64,000 nt of DNA from Ruminococcus flavefaciens (GTDB taxonomy: Bacteria; Bacillota; Clostridia; Oscillospirales; Ruminococcaceae). The stretch's first letter is position 1, and each line of letters opens with the position of its first letter. A program made the position numbers and the translations under genes. The DNA lies in the NCBI RefSeq assembly GCF_900108555.1, contig NZ_FNWV01000003.1, positions 124,334 to 188,333 on the forward strand, in the 5' to 3' direction. Shown piece after piece: positions 7,790-17,243 of this stretch. Under the pieces are notes generated by a model. It was not told the DNA's origin. It worked only from the letters and a program-made list of their open reading frames with translations, and did no database searches.

Positions 7790-9151
7790 TCACTTTCCGA
7801 CACAGAAGCGTGAGAACACCTCGTCCACAACTGCGTCAGTAACTTTTTCACCTGTAAGCATGAGCAGCGACTGCTCAGCCTCATCTATAAGAATATTTAC
7901 AGCATCTAACATTTCACCGATTTCAAGTGATAAAATAGCACTTTCAATACTTTCAAGTGCCTTATCGATACAGTATTTCTGACGCTCATTTGCTACAGTT
8001 ACCGTATCAAAATCGGCTTCATTGAGCTTGAATATCTCTTCAATATGCCTGTGAAGTTCCTCAACTCCCGTATTTTCTTTCGCAGAAATATATACGATAT
8101 GTTTAATTTGTTTCTCGAGCTCAGCAATATCAAGGAGCTGTTCAACGTCACTTTTATTAACCACAGCTACTGTTTTATCTTTATTAATTTTATTAATTAA
8201 ATACTGATCGTCCGCGGTGAGAGGACAGCTTCCGTCAAATACAGCAATTATCAATTCCGAAGAAGCGATCATTTTCTCAGCCATATCCACACCGATACCC
8301 TCGATGATATCATCAGTTTCATGGATACCGGCGGTGTCCGAAAGTCTGAGAGTGATGTCGCCGATGCGGACAGACTCCTCAATAATATCGCGTGTAGTGC
8401 CTGCTATTTCGGTAACGATACTTCTCTCGCAGCCGCTGAGGCAATTGAAAAGGGTAGACTTTCCCACGTTCGGTCTGCCAATAATTGCAGTTGAAACGCC
8501 CTCCCTGAGGATACGGCCGCTGTCGTAATTCTGCACCAGTGATTTCAGATCATCACGTACCTCCGAAAGCTCCTCTATGAGAGTTTCGGGACGTACCTCA
8601 GGGATATCCTCCTCGGGATAATCAGCCCACGCCGCAAGGTCGCCGAGAATTTTCATAAGCTTTTTCGAGCACTTCTCAGCCTTTTTGAATGCCGCTCCCT
8701 CGCGGAGATTTTCAGCCATTTTCAGCTCACGCTCGCCCTTTGCGGAAATAATATCCATTACCGATTCCGCCTGTGTGAGGTCAAGCTTTCCGTTGAGGTA
8801 AGCCCTCTTTGTAAATTCTCCTGCCTCTGCGTTTTCAGCACCGTTTCCGAGAGCTGCACGGAGCACCTTTCTCGTGACGTAGAGTCCGCCGTGACATGAT
8901 ATCTCCACAACGTCCTCACCAGTATAGCTGTGAGGAGCACGGAACACTGTCAGGATACAGTCATCAAGTCTTTCACCGCCGTCGTGAGCGATACCGTATG
9001 CACAGGTGTAGCCTGCCATATCCGAGACTTTTTTACCGCCGTAAGGGGAGAATATCTTTTCCGCAACGCCAATAGCATCGTCACCCGAGATACGTATGAC
9101 GGATATACCGCCGATCGCATTCGGAGTTGAGATAGCTGCTATGGTAGACAT
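7790..9151 (-). CDS. mnmE: tRNA modification GTPase MnmE
   Basis: MnmE (453 aa; TrmE) is the GTPase partner of MnmG. The N-terminal tetrahydrofolate-binding domain (1 to about 120, MSTIAAISTPNAIGGISVIRISG) is followed by a helical region and an inserted G domain with GRPNVGKST (G1), DTAG (G3) and NKSD (G4). The C terminus is FCVGK, the family's essential C-x-G-K motif. An aggag site precedes the ATG, immediately downstream of a terminator-like hairpin. Confidence 0.95.
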   Translation of the reverse strand: MSTIAAISTPNAIGGISVIRISGDDAIGVAEKIFSPYGGKKVSDMAGYTCAYGIAHDGGERLDDCILTVFRAPHSYTGEDVVEISCHGGLYVTRKVLRAALGNGAENAEAGEFTKRAYLNGKLDLTQAESVMDIISAKGERELKMAENLREGAAFKKAEKCSKKLMKILGDLAAWADYPEEDIPEVRPETLIEELSEVRDDLKSLVQNYDSGRILREGVSTAIIGRPNVGKSTLFNCLSGCERSIVTEIAGTTRDIIEESVRIGDITLRLSDTAGIHETDDIIEGIGVDMAEKMIASSELIIAVFDGSCPLTADDQYLINKINKDKTVAVVNKSDVEQLLDIAELEKQIKHIVYISAKENTGVEELHRHIEEIFKLNEADFDTVTVANERQKYCIDKALESIESAILSLEIGEMLDAVNILIDEAEQSLLMLTGEKVTDAVVDEVFSRFCVGK

Positions 9152-9163
9152 TTAATCACTCCT

Positions 9164-9190
9164 AAAAAAACAACGGCATTACGCCGTTGT
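9164..9190 (-). terminator. intrinsic terminator after jag/khpB
   Basis: The hairpin acaacggc/gccgttgt is followed by seven T on the minus strand. It lies between khpB and mnmE, so it attenuates or separates the rpmH-khpB unit from mnmE. Confidence 0.8.
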
Positions 9191-9204
9191 TTAAGATATT
9201 TTCA

Positions 9205-10284
9205 TCAAAGCTCGATCTTGCCGTAAAGACCGCCCTGGATCTCGTCCTCAGGCTTTGGTCTCTTGTAGTCCTTCTCAAAGCTTGTTGAGAGGTCAACGCT
9301 TCTGCGCTCCATGCTTACCTCTCTGTCGCGGTTATTTCTTCTCTCGCCGCCTCTTCTGTCATTTCTTCTGCCGCCGTCGCGTCTGTTATCACGTCTGCCG
9401 CCGCCTCTTCTTGGGTTGTTTGAAGAAATGATTATCTTTCTGTAAGGCTCTTCACCAACTGAACGTGAAGAAACGCCCTCGATATTTGAGATAGCCGAGT
9501 GGATAACTCTTCTCTCGTAAGGATTCATTGGCTCGAGAGGCTGTGAACGGCCTGTTCTGAGAACAGACTTTGCAACCTTTGCAGCCAGCTGTTCAAGAGT
9601 TTCCTTTCTCTTGCTTCTGTAGCCGAGACAATCAATTGTAATTCTGTAGTAATCCTTGTCGCCCTTGTTAGCGATGATAGAGCAAAGGTACTGGATAGCG
9701 TCGAGTGTTTCGCCACGTCTGCCGATGATAGTACCGTTATTGCTGCTCTCGATATTGAGTACAGCACCTGTTTCGTTCTGATAGATCTTGTATTCAGCCT
9801 CGATATCCATAGCGCGTAAGATGCTTGTGATATAATCTCTTGCAAGCTTTACCTTTGGATTTACGAGAGCCTCGTCCTCGATGAGTGTGAAGTTATCGAG
9901 TGAATAAGCTTCTTCTGACTCTTCTGGAACTTCAGCAGCAGCCTCTGCTGTCTTTTCTTCTGCCTTTACAGCTGTTGTTTCTGTAGTAACAACAGGCTTT
10001 TCTTCTGAAACAGTCTTTACAACAGGCTCAGCCTTTGGTGCAGGAGCAGTTGTAACAGCAGCCTTTGGAGCTTCAGTAGGAGCAGCAGCCTTTGGAGCTG
10101 TACTCTGTGCTGCGCCTTCTATAACAGTAGCCTTTACTTTAGCCTCTTTTGAACCGAGTCCGAAAAGACCTTTTTTGCCTTCGTCGATGATCTCAAACTT
10201 GATCTCACTGATTTTCTTTCCGAATTTTTTTGCTGCGAGTTCCTTTGCCTCGTCAACAGATCTTGCTGTGAATATTTCAGTCAT
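9205..10284 (-). CDS. khpB: RNA-binding protein KhpB/Jag (EloR)
   Basis: KhpB (359 aa; Jag, SpoIIIJ-associated) is an RNA-binding regulator of cell elongation. An N-terminal Jag_N domain (residues 1-54) precedes a long Ala/Pro/Thr/Glu-rich linker (about 58-130). A KH domain (about 150-215, with IIGRRGETLDAIQYL) and an R3H domain (about 220-285, with NPYERRVIH) follow. An Arg/Gly/Asn-rich tail (about 290-325) and a short acidic end complete it. The RG-rich tail is longer than in typical homologues, which end soon after R3H. Linkage to yidC is conserved in Firmicutes. Confidence 0.92.
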   Translation of the reverse strand: MTEIFTARSVDEAKELAAKKFGKKISEIKFEIIDEGKKGLFGLGSKEAKVKATVIEGAAQSTAPKAAAPTEAPKAAVTTAPAPKAEPVVKTVSEEKPVVTTETTAVKAEEKTAEAAAEVPEESEEAYSLDNFTLIEDEALVNPKVKLARDYITSILRAMDIEAEYKIYQNETGAVLNIESSNNGTIIGRRGETLDAIQYLCSIIANKGDKDYYRITIDCLGYRSKRKETLEQLAAKVAKSVLRTGRSQPLEPMNPYERRVIHSAISNIEGVSSRSVGEEPYRKIIISSNNPRRGGGRRDNRRDGGRRNDRRGGERRNNRDREVSMERRSVDLSTSFEKDYKRPKPEDEIQGGLYGKIEL

Positions 10285-10303
10285 ACATTACCTCCCTGAG
10301 GAA

Positions 10304-11416
10304 TTAATCCTCATCATCGTTATCGTCATAAGAATCACCGTACTTTTCAGCCATACGTTTTCTTGCTTCCTTGAGCTTATCTCTGTTCTGCTTGTTCTGC
10401 TCGGAACGTGAAACGCCGTTGGCTTTTCCTGATCCTGAACCGTTCTGCTGCTCAAGTGCAGCCTGCTGCTCAAGCATCTTCTGCATGAAAGTTTTCTTAT
10501 TCGGATGTTTTTCTGCGTAAATTCTTGCTTTTTCTTTTTCCTTCTCATTTATTACCTTAATGCGCTCGGGAGTAAAGTAGCAGTTAAGTGCAAAGGTTAT
10601 GACGAATGAGAAGACAGATGACCATATCCAGTAGAAGCCGACACCTGCGGGTACCTGGAATGCGAACCAGATCGAAAGAAGAGGGAAAAAGATCATCATG
10701 AATGTCATACAACCGCCTCCGGGCTGTGAGACAGGATTTGTCTTTTTCTGGTGTATCTGGCTGTATACAGATACGAGGAGCTGTGAAAGACCTGCAAGGA
10801 AAGGTATAGAACAAAGGACTATAGCTTCCTTGGTCCAGCTGTCAGGGTGAAGTGTAGGTGTTTTTCCAAGATTTGCACCAAAGATAGTAAATTTCTCAGT
10901 AAACTCAGATACCTTTGAGAGGAATTTCTCGCTGAGAGAAACATACTTATCACTGTTATCTCTCAGATGCTCCATAGTAATCAGCTCACATCTGAGGTTT
11001 GATTTATCAGTGCCTGCGATAGCACAGGCTTCATTGATAACATTCTTGGATATATCGAGGATATGGGTTATAGGCTTATAAATAACGTCGATAACGCCGA
11101 AGAGAAGGAACATCTGTATAAACATAGGCAGACATGAACCCATAGGGTTTACGCCCTCCTGCTGGTACAGCTTTTGCTGTTCCTCCTGGAATTTCTGCTG
11201 GTTATTGGCGTAACTTTTCTTTAGTTTTTCCAGCTTCGGCTGAAGAAGCTGCATTCTTGCCGAGCCCTTCTGTGTCTTGTAATTGACAGGGAAGAGCAGT
11301 ATTTTTGTGATTACCGTAAACAAGATGATAGCTACGGCATAGTTATTGCATAACGAGTAAATAAGTCTCATCAGATAGCCGAAAGGCACACCGATAATAT
11401 CATAAAGTGCGTTCAA
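10304..11416 (-). CDS. yidC: membrane protein insertase YidC
   Basis: YidC/SpoIIIJ (370 aa) inserts and folds membrane proteins. The OXA1-like core has five predicted transmembrane segments. The first includes the YAVAIILFTVITKILLFPV region, followed by the cytoplasmic hairpin QKGSARMQLLQPKLEKLKK and the NPMGSCLPMFIQMFLLFGV segment. It has no lipobox, unlike many Bacillus homologues. The C-terminal tail (about 300-370) is charged and Gln-rich, suited to ribosome contact. The start is a TTG with gaggg eight bases upstream; no in-frame ATG fits better. Confidence 0.93.
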   Translation of the reverse strand: MNALYDIIGVPFGYLMRLIYSLCNNYAVAIILFTVITKILLFPVNYKTQKGSARMQLLQPKLEKLKKSYANNQQKFQEEQQKLYQQEGVNPMGSCLPMFIQMFLLFGVIDVIYKPITHILDISKNVINEACAIAGTDKSNLRCELITMEHLRDNSDKYVSLSEKFLSKVSEFTEKFTIFGANLGKTPTLHPDSWTKEAIVLCSIPFLAGLSQLLVSVYSQIHQKKTNPVSQPGGGCMTFMMIFFPLLSIWFAFQVPAGVGFYWIWSSVFSFVITFALNCYFTPERIKVINEKEKEKARIYAEKHPNKKTFMQKMLEQQAALEQQNGSGSGKANGVSRSEQNKQNRDKLKEARKRMAEKYGDSYDDNDDED

Positions 11417-11428
11417 TATTCATCCCTC

Positions 11429-11710
11429 TTAGATCTTTTTATCATTTTCATCGTAATCAGGATCGATGTAATCATACTTTTTGACCCTGAACGTGAATTT
11501 TTCGGGGACATAGTCTATACCGCCCATTGACCACGGGTTGCAGCGGAGAATCCTCCACACGGCAAGAGCTGAGCCCCTTATTGCGCCGAAACGCTCAACT
11601 GCTTTCAAGGCGTAAGTGCTGCAGGTAGGGTAATACTTGCATTTAGGGGGAAAAAGCGGGGATATAAATTTCCTGTAGAACTTTATAAGACCCAGAACCA
11701 GATATTTCAT
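11429..11710 (-). CDS. yidD: membrane protein insertion efficiency factor YidD
   Basis: YidD (93 aa) is a small amphipathic protein that assists YidC-dependent insertion. The typical [21 protein letters not shown] motif, with its cysteine pair, and the RCNPW segment are present. Its ATG overlaps the rnpA stop codon (ATGA), so translation is coupled. The conserved order is rnpA-yidD-yidC. Confidence 0.95.
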   Translation of the reverse strand: MKYLVLGLIKFYRKFISPLFPPKCKYYPTCSTYALKAVERFGAIRGSALAVWRILRCNPWSMGGIDYVPEKFTFRVKKYDYIDPDYDENDKKI

Positions 11711-12075
11711 ACACGCTTATTCTTGTTATCGAAGCTTTTGAACATTTTCTTGATGTCATTTACTCCGTACTTGTCCATATAGCCGCAGTATTCCTGTGAT
11801 TTTATGCTGCATATAGCAGCTCTTGCAACTATGACGATATCCATGCCTACAGGCAGCTCTACCTCAGCATTGCGGTAGGCAAGACGGATAAGTCTTTTTG
11901 CTCTGTTTCGGCAGACGGCATTGCCGACCTTTTTGCCTGCTGTAATTCCGAGGCGGTTAAAAGGTCTGCCATTTGGTCTGACATAGATGACCGAATATTT
12001 TGAAGCGGCGTACCTGCCCTTTTTATAAAGAGTCAGGAAGTCCTTGTTATCGTTCAGTATTTCCGTATAAAGCAT
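11707..12075 (-). CDS. rnpA: ribonuclease P protein component
   Basis: RnpA (122 aa from the chosen ATG) is the protein subunit of RNase P, which matures tRNA 5' ends. The conserved [13 protein letters not shown] motif (the RNR helix) and the N-terminal [13 protein letters not shown] strand are present. I start at ATG 12075 (MLYTEILND) because aaggtg lies at the right distance; an in-frame GTG 15 bases upstream is less likely. A terminator hairpin lies between rpmH and this gene. Confidence 0.93.
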   Translation of the reverse strand: MLYTEILNDNKDFLTLYKKGRYAASKYSVIYVRPNGRPFNRLGITAGKKVGNAVCRNRAKRLIRLAYRNAEVELPVGMDIVIVARAAICSIKSQEYCGYMDKYGVNDIKKMFKSFDNKNKRV

Positions 12076-12103
12076 AATTGCACCTTGCACATAGCCGTCC
12101 TAA

Positions 12104-12136
12104 CAAAAAAGACCACAAAATAAAGATTTTGTGGTC
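12104..12136 (-). terminator. hairpin terminator/attenuator between rpmH and rnpA
   Basis: The stem gaccacaaaa/ttttgtggtc is followed by six T on the minus strand. It is positioned to let most transcripts stop after rpmH, which fits the higher demand for L34 than for RNase P protein. Confidence 0.85.
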
Positions 12137-12143
12137 AGCCTCG

Positions 12144-12278
12144 TCAGTGAGTTAATCTTGCTCTGCCCTTAGATCTTCTACGAGCTAAAACCTTTCTGCC
12201 GTTCTTAGTAGACATTCTCTTCATGAAGCCGTGCTCCTTCTTTCTGTGGAGCTTCTTAGGCTGATATGTTCTCTTCAT
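12144..12278 (-). CDS. rpmH: 50S ribosomal protein L34
   Basis: L34 is a 44-residue, very basic ribosomal protein. The translation begins [18 protein letters not shown] and ends KGRARLTH, matching the family over its full length. A gaggagg-type ribosome binding site precedes the ATG. It is the first gene of the minus-strand unit that runs from the origin. Confidence 0.97.
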   Translation of the reverse strand: MKRTYQPKKLHRKKEHGFMKRMSTKNGRKVLARRRSKGRARLTH

Positions 12279-12382
12279 ATTCAGTGTCCTCCTCTCTTCC
12301 GATTGTAAACAAGAGCCAAAAACAGCTCTGAATAACTATATTTTAGGGCGCAGGGACACTTTCCCCTGCATTACACTAAATC

Positions 12383-12411
12383 ATTATATATTAAAAAGCT
12401 CGTCATGTCAA
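12383..12411 (-). promoter_or_regulatory. sigma-A promoter of rpmH
   Basis: On the minus strand TTGACA (12406-12411), a 17-base spacer and TATAAT (12383-12388) match the consensus perfectly. The 5' leader to rpmH is about 100 bases. Confidence 0.85.
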
Positions 12412-12730
12412 GCAAATCATGAAATTTTTTTATACGCATCAGCATTTTCTGTTTTTTTAACAATATATCTTAAACTAAAAGCCTTTAATTTTCAATACTT
12501 TGTCCAATTTCACATCATAAGCCCATATGACGGGATTATGTTGAATTTTTTGAAAATAATGGGTAAAAAACTTATTCACTGACCGCTTTCAACATTTTCA
12601 CACACGAAAAACAGAGTTTTTACAGGTGTTTTTGTGTTGAATTAAAGGCATTTCAACACAGTTTTCAACAATGTGTCAATTTGTGTGTGGAAAGATGAGT
12701 CATTTTCTAACTGTTTAACATGAATTTTAC

Positions 12731-12759
12731 TTGCATTTCAACATTGTTTATGGTATAAT
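12731..12759 (+). promoter_or_regulatory. promoter of dnaA (extended -10)
   Basis: TGGTATAAT (12751-12759) is an extended -10 element. A weak TTGCAT lies 17 bases upstream. A TTCAACA motif falls within the spacer, so DnaA could autoregulate here if that motif is a DnaA box variant. Confidence 0.65.
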
Positions 12760-12833
12760 GGTCTTATATATTAATATAGGAGAGTATCGTTATTTTTTCT
12801 CCCAATCAAACTTACATATATTCGGAGGTTTTT

Positions 12834-14204
12834 ATGAATTCATTTGACGAGGTTTTTGAGAAAGTAAAGAGCTACTGCCTTGAAAACGGAAAAATACCAG
12901 ATATCGGTATGAAAACTTGGATAGATCCGCTTGTTCCCGTAAAGATAGATGGAACTGATGCTATTTTCAGCGTACAGACAGACTTCCAGAAGAATATTGT
13001 AATGCAAACATACGTAACTGTTCTGACAGAAGCTTTTCTAAACGTTGCAGGACTTCCCGTAAATATAGTCATCAATGTTGAATCAGACGAACCCGAGACT
13101 ATCAAGGTCCCGACAGACGCTGAGCTTGAGCAGAAACACGCAGAGCTTGAACAGTCATACAAATTTGCAAACTATGACTACACTTTCGATACATTCATTG
13201 AAGGACGTTCAAACGAATTTGCACTTGCCTGCAGTAAATCAGTAGCCAAGAACTGCGGCTCAAAGGCTGTTCCTGACTATAATCCGCTGTTTATCTACGG
13301 TCCTTCCGGAATGGGAAAAACTCACCTTATCACAGCTATCGCAAATGAGGTAAGAAAAAATCACCCTGATTTCAATATAGTTTATGTTACAAGTGAAACT
13401 TTCGGAAGCGACCTTGTAAACGCACTCAACAAGAGCTCTATATCCGATTTCCACGACAAGTACAGAAATGCAGATATACTCCTCATCGACGATATCCAGT
13501 TCTTCTCGGGAAGAGAGCGTATGCAGGAAGAGTTCTTCCATACTTTCTACAAGCTTCATCAGGAAGGCAAGCAGATCGTTATCACATCTGATAAGCCGCC
13601 AAAGGAGCTGCTCACACTTGAAGAGCGTCTCCGCACACGTTTCGAGGGTGGTCTCATCGCTGATATCTCAGCTCCTGACTACGAGACAAGACTTGCTATC
13701 ATCAACAGAAAATCAGAGCTTTTAGAGCTCAAAATGCCCAGCGAAGTTGCAGAATTCATGGCTAACCGCCTTAAATCAAACATCAGACAGCTCGAGGGCG
13801 CAGTTGTACGTCTCAAGGCTCTCAACCACTTTGCAGGAAGCCCGATAACTATATCTATGGCTCAGAGCGTAATCCGCGACGTGCTCACAGATGAACAGCC
13901 TATACCGATAACTGTTGAAAAGATCATCTCCGAGGTATCCACAGTATACGGCGTATCTCCCGATGATCTCCGTTCAAGCAAGCGTTCCGCACAGATCTCA
14001 ACAGCACGTAAGGTAGCTATATATGTAGTCCGCGAGATCACACAGATGCCTCTTGCATCTATCGGTACCGAATTCGGCGGAAGAGACCATTCTACTATAG
14101 TTTACTCTGTTACAAGCGTTACAGAGTCTATGGAAAAAGACTCAAATCTCAAGAACCTTGTAAACGATATCATCAAAAATATCAAGGACAAGAGCAAGGT
14201 CTGA
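12834..14204 (+). CDS. dnaA: chromosomal replication initiator DnaA
   Basis: DnaA (456 aa) is the AAA+ initiator that binds DnaA boxes and opens oriC. Domain I is about 1-85 and a short linker follows. The AAA+ domain has Walker A GPSGMGKT (156-163), Walker B region ILLIDDIQFF and the sensor segment DKPPKEL. Domain IV ends in the DnaA signature (ARKVAIYVVREITQMPLASIGTEFGGRDHST), with residues for box recognition. cggagg lies before the ATG. Non-coding, motif-rich sequence on both sides suggests a bipartite origin. Confidence 0.97.
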   Translation: MNSFDEVFEKVKSYCLENGKIPDIGMKTWIDPLVPVKIDGTDAIFSVQTDFQKNIVMQTYVTVLTEAFLNVAGLPVNIVINVESDEPETIKVPTDAELEQKHAELEQSYKFANYDYTFDTFIEGRSNEFALACSKSVAKNCGSKAVPDYNPLFIYGPSGMGKTHLITAIANEVRKNHPDFNIVYVTSETFGSDLVNALNKSSISDFHDKYRNADILLIDDIQFFSGRERMQEEFFHTFYKLHQEGKQIVITSDKPPKELLTLEERLRTRFEGGLIADISAPDYETRLAIINRKSELLELKMPSEVAEFMANRLKSNIRQLEGAVVRLKALNHFAGSPITISMAQSVIRDVLTDEQPIPITVEKIISEVSTVYGVSPDDLRSSKRSAQISTARKVAIYVVREITQMPLASIGTEFGGRDHSTIVYSVTSVTESMEKDSNLKNLVNDIIKNIKDKSKV

Positions 14205-14689
14205 TAAACATAAAGTGAACGTTTAAAGTGTTGAATAAAGTTTATTCCACACAGTTTTCAACACTGTGTTTAAAACTATCTTTAAAACTTTCCGTGTTGA
14301 TTTTCCCCGACATAAAAATGCATTTCAGTCTATTCATATTTTTACTGTCGGATATCATTTCAACACAGAAAACATTCAACACTTAACATCACTGTGAAAT
14401 TCTCTGACAAAAAATATTACCAATTTCGTCTTTCCACTTTTTTCTCAACTTTTTTTCCTTTTCAACTCCACAATATTCGACTGATTAAACATGAAAAATC
14501 ACTCCCCGAAAAGTTTTCCTCAATTTCAAGAATTTCACAACACCCCTGTGTGGACGAGCTTTGCGGCGTATATCTTCAAATTCTGCCGATCCTAACTTTT
14601 CCACCGACACAATAACAACAACAATAATATTATACTTATCTTATCTTAGCTTATCCTTCGGCTAAGAATTTCCACGGAGGAAAAATATA
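14205..14689. other. dnaA-dnaN intergenic region, likely downstream half of oriC
   Basis: This 485-base gap contains four TTCAACA/TGTTGAA motifs, several TTCCACA-like words (for example ttattccacaca near 14241) and a pyrimidine-rich tract (about 14428-14470). The remainder is AT-rich. In Bacillus the matching interval holds the incC boxes and the unwinding element. I see no gene in it; the one open frame (14394-14615) lacks a ribosome binding site and protein-like composition. Confidence 0.65.
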
Positions 14690-15796
14690 ATGAAGTTCAT
14701 TTGCAACAAAACAGAAATAAGTGAAGCTATCAGCAATGTTTCAAAGGCAGTTTCACAGAAATCAACTATTCCGGCACTTGAGGGAATAAAAGTAAGAATA
14801 TCGGCAGGAAGCGTTGAGCTTACTGCCTATAATCTTGAAATGGGTATACGCACTTCTATAAACGCAGAGACTGAGGGCGAAGGCGAATTTGTAGTAAGTG
14901 CAAGACTTTTCAGCGAATTCACAAGACGTATGTCAGGTGACGAGATAAAATTCGATATCGACGAAAATCTTGTTATCACTATTTCATGCAGTGCTACAGA
15001 GTGCAGCTTCCCTGCAATGTCAGCTAACGAATATCCAGAGCTTCCAAAGGTAGACTCTGCAAGAAGCTTTTCTGTAAAGCAGAGCATACTCAAATCAATG
15101 ATAAATATGACAAGCTACGCTGCTTCACTCAATGAAAGCAAACCTGTTCTCACAGGCGAACTCTTTGATATTGAGGAGGGCAGCTTCAATATGGTAGCAA
15201 TAGACGGCTTCAGACTCGCTATCAGAAATGAGCTTACCGACTGCACCGAGAAATATCATTTCGTAGTACCGAAAAAGGCTCTCCTTGAAGTTTCCACACT
15301 AATCAGAGACGATGACGACGAGAAGATGTGTACTATCTGCACCAACGACCGCCACATTATTTTCGAGATCGGCAATGTTTTCGTGATATCACGACTCCTC
15401 GAAGGAGTTTTCCATAACTACAAGCTCAGCATACCAAGCGGCTGCAAGACAGAAGTCATTGTCAGCAAGAGAGATTTCACCACCTGTCTTGAAAGATGCT
15501 CGCTCCTTATCGACGATAAGAACAAGTCGCCAATACGCTGCGAAGTCGGAAACGGCGTGATAAAGATAAACTGCAAAACAGGCATAGGTAAGATAAATGA
15601 CGCTATATCCGCCGATATTTCGGGTGAAACTGTAACTATCGGCTTCAATAACAAGCTTATCCTCGAAGCTCTCAAAGCCGCAGAGGGAGATAAGGTACGC
15701 TTACGCTTCAACGGCGCAATGAAGGTAATAGAGATACTTCCGCTTGAGGGCGAAAGCTTCATATTCCTCGTAATGCCAATACAGCTCAAGGGCTGA
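14690..15796 (+). CDS. dnaN: DNA polymerase III beta clamp
   Basis: DnaN (368 aa) forms the sliding clamp ring that tethers the replicative polymerase. Three clamp domains are visible by length and by segments such as TIPALEGIKVRISAG (domain 1) and the final FLVMPIQLKG, a variant of the usual C-terminal VMPMRL hydrophobic patch. ggagg lies seven to eight bases upstream of the ATG. It is followed by the S4 protein, recF and gyrB as in other Firmicutes. Confidence 0.95.
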   Translation: MKFICNKTEISEAISNVSKAVSQKSTIPALEGIKVRISAGSVELTAYNLEMGIRTSINAETEGEGEFVVSARLFSEFTRRMSGDEIKFDIDENLVITISCSATECSFPAMSANEYPELPKVDSARSFSVKQSILKSMINMTSYAASLNESKPVLTGELFDIEEGSFNMVAIDGFRLAIRNELTDCTEKYHFVVPKKALLEVSTLIRDDDDEKMCTICTNDRHIIFEIGNVFVISRLLEGVFHNYKLSIPSGCKTEVIVSKRDFTTCLERCSLLIDDKNKSPIRCEVGNGVIKINCKTGIGKINDAISADISGETVTIGFNNKLILEALKAAEGDKVRLRFNGAMKVIEILPLEGESFIFLVMPIQLKG

Positions 15797-15799
15797 TAT

Positions 15800-15866
15800 C
15801 AATATAGCCATCAGGCTTTAGTTATTAGCCAACGGCTAAGGGCTCATGGCTAACGGCTAAAGGCTG
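15800..15866. repeat. ggctaa-type short tandem/inverted repeats
   Basis: Imperfect units (ggctttag, ggctaaggg, ggctaacggctaaaggctg) form an inverted, tandem-like array between dnaN and the S4 gene. It resembles the stretch at 408-422. Confidence 0.55.
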
Positions 15867-15885
15867 AAATGAAGAGGTGAAGAAA

Positions 15886-16098
15886 ATGCCTGAAAACAGA
15901 ATAAAGATCACTACCGAGTTCATAAAGCTTGATGCTCTTCTGAAATTTGCTTCACTTGTGGGTTCGGGCGGAGAAGCAAAGCAGCTCATACAGGACGGAG
16001 AAGTCCTCGTTAACGGCGAAGTATGCACCATGCGCGGCAAAAAGATACGTCCGGGCGATAAAGTGGAGCTTGACGGTCAAGAGGTAATCGTAGAGTGA
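15886..16098 (+). CDS. yaaA: S4-domain RNA-binding protein (YaaA-like)
   Basis: This is a 70-residue protein made almost wholly of an S4 RNA-binding domain ([44 protein letters not shown]). The small S4 protein between dnaN and recF is conserved in Firmicutes and has been linked to ribosome assembly. I start at ATG 15886 because gagg lies eight bases upstream; the GTG at 15877 is within that site. Its stop overlaps the recF GTG start. Confidence 0.9.
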   Translation: MPENRIKITTEFIKLDALLKFASLVGSGGEAKQLIQDGEVLVNGEVCTMRGKKIRPGDKVELDGQEVIVE

Positions 16099-17243
16099 TA
16101 GTCACATATGCTGACATCGACGGTTTCAAAAATCTGAAAGGTATCTCCTTTTCACCCGATCCCAAGTACAATATCATCGTAGGATCAAATGCACAGGGAA
16201 AGACTAATCTCCTTGAAGCGATGTGGATACTTTCGGGCTGTAAGAGCTTCCGCGGCTCAAAGGAAAAGGACTATATCTGCCTCGGCGGAGAGCGTATGCA
16301 GTCACGGATAAAGATACTCGACAGCGTCCGCGAACAGAAAATTTCCTTTGAGATGACCAGAACTGCGGCAAATCCCAAGAATATCACACTTAACGGCGTA
16401 AAACAGAAGGGTACGAGAGCACTTTTCGATGTTTTCAAGTGTATCGCATTCATTCCCGATGATACGGATATTGTAAAGGGGTCACCCGAAAAAAGGCGTA
16501 ATTTCGTGGATATGGCTGCTTCACAGCTAAATCCCGTGTTCGTCATGCACATAAATAAGAACAATGCCATAATGAATCAGCGAAATGCTCTTCTCAAAGG
16601 CATAATGCAGGGAAATACCGACAGAAGCATCCTCGAGATATGGGACAGACAGGCTTCACATGAGGGAGCTGTCATATCCTATATGCGAAGCGAGTATATA
16701 AAGAAGATCAATGAGATATGCGGCAGACTTTACCGTACTATTTCTGGCGGCAGCGAGGAGCTTGAACTGGAATACAAGTCAAATGTTTTCAGATCCGAGG
16801 ACTTTGAAAAGCCCTGCGGTGAGGAAGCTTACGAGCAGTATTACAGAAAGCTTGCCGAAACAGCAGATTACGACATCAGAACGGGAAGCACCCACGCAGG
16901 TGTTAACCGCGATGAGATAATAATAAAAATAAACGGTGTGAGTGCTAAAGATTACGGCTCACAGGGACAGATAAAGAGTGCGGCTCTTGTTATGAAGCTT
17001 GCACAGGCAGAGATATTCATGCAGAAGTCAAAGGACGCACCTGTTATATTCCTCGATGATGTTATGGGCGAGCTTGACGAAAGCCGTCAGCGGTTCGTGT
17101 TCGATATGATAAAGGATATGCAGGTGTTCATCACGACTCCCAATGAAAACGCGCTTCTTCCCGAGATAAAGGGAAAGGTCCTGCATATAAGCGGCGGCAG
17201 CATATCTGAGGTGGAAGAAAATGTATCTGCACATAGGGAATAA
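16095..17243 (+). CDS. recF: DNA replication and repair protein RecF
   Basis: RecF (382 aa) is an SMC-like ATPase that loads RecA at gaps. Walker A is GSNAQGKTN (about residues 31-39), and the ABC signature and Walker B are in the C-terminal third ([21 protein letters not shown], then [16 protein letters not shown]). The start is a GTG that overlaps the preceding stop (GTGA). The 3' end overlaps remB by 23 bases. Confidence 0.95.
   Translation: MIVTYADIDGFKNLKGISFSPDPKYNIIVGSNAQGKTNLLEAMWILSGCKSFRGSKEKDYICLGGERMQSRIKILDSVREQKISFEMTRTAANPKNITLNGVKQKGTRALFDVFKCIAFIPDDTDIVKGSPEKRRNFVDMAASQLNPVFVMHINKNNAIMNQRNALLKGIMQGNTDRSILEIWDRQASHEGAVISYMRSEYIKKINEICGRLYRTISGGSEELELEYKSNVFRSEDFEKPCGEEAYEQYYRKLAETADYDIRTGSTHAGVNRDEIIIKINGVSAKDYGSQGQIKSAALVMKLAQAEIFMQKSKDAPVIFLDDVMGELDESRQRFVFDMIKDMQVFITTPNENALLPEIKGKVLHISGGSISEVEENVSAHRE

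Larger units (their letters stand above)
12279..12833. other. oriC-like region upstream of dnaA
   Basis: This 555-base non-coding region separates divergent rpmH and dnaA. It holds the rpmH promoter, an AT-rich core (12420-12480), and six copies of TTCAACA or its complement between 12539 and 12743. It also has one near-DnaA-box (ttattcact, 12572) and a cttccacac-type box on the other strand (near 12686). Its place at the strand switch and the dnaA linkage make it the likely upstream half of a bipartite replication origin. I found no perfect TTATCCACA here. Confidence 0.75.

Noticed and set aside
7756..7884. Upstream extension of mnmG
   Set aside because: The open frame runs through a parS site and into mnmE. 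A TTG start with a strong ribosome binding site at 7755 gives the normal family length.
14394..14615. 73-residue plus-strand frame between dnaA and dnaN
   Set aside because: No ribosome binding site and a Phe/Ser/Pro-rich composition from the pyrimidine tract. Better explained as origin DNA.
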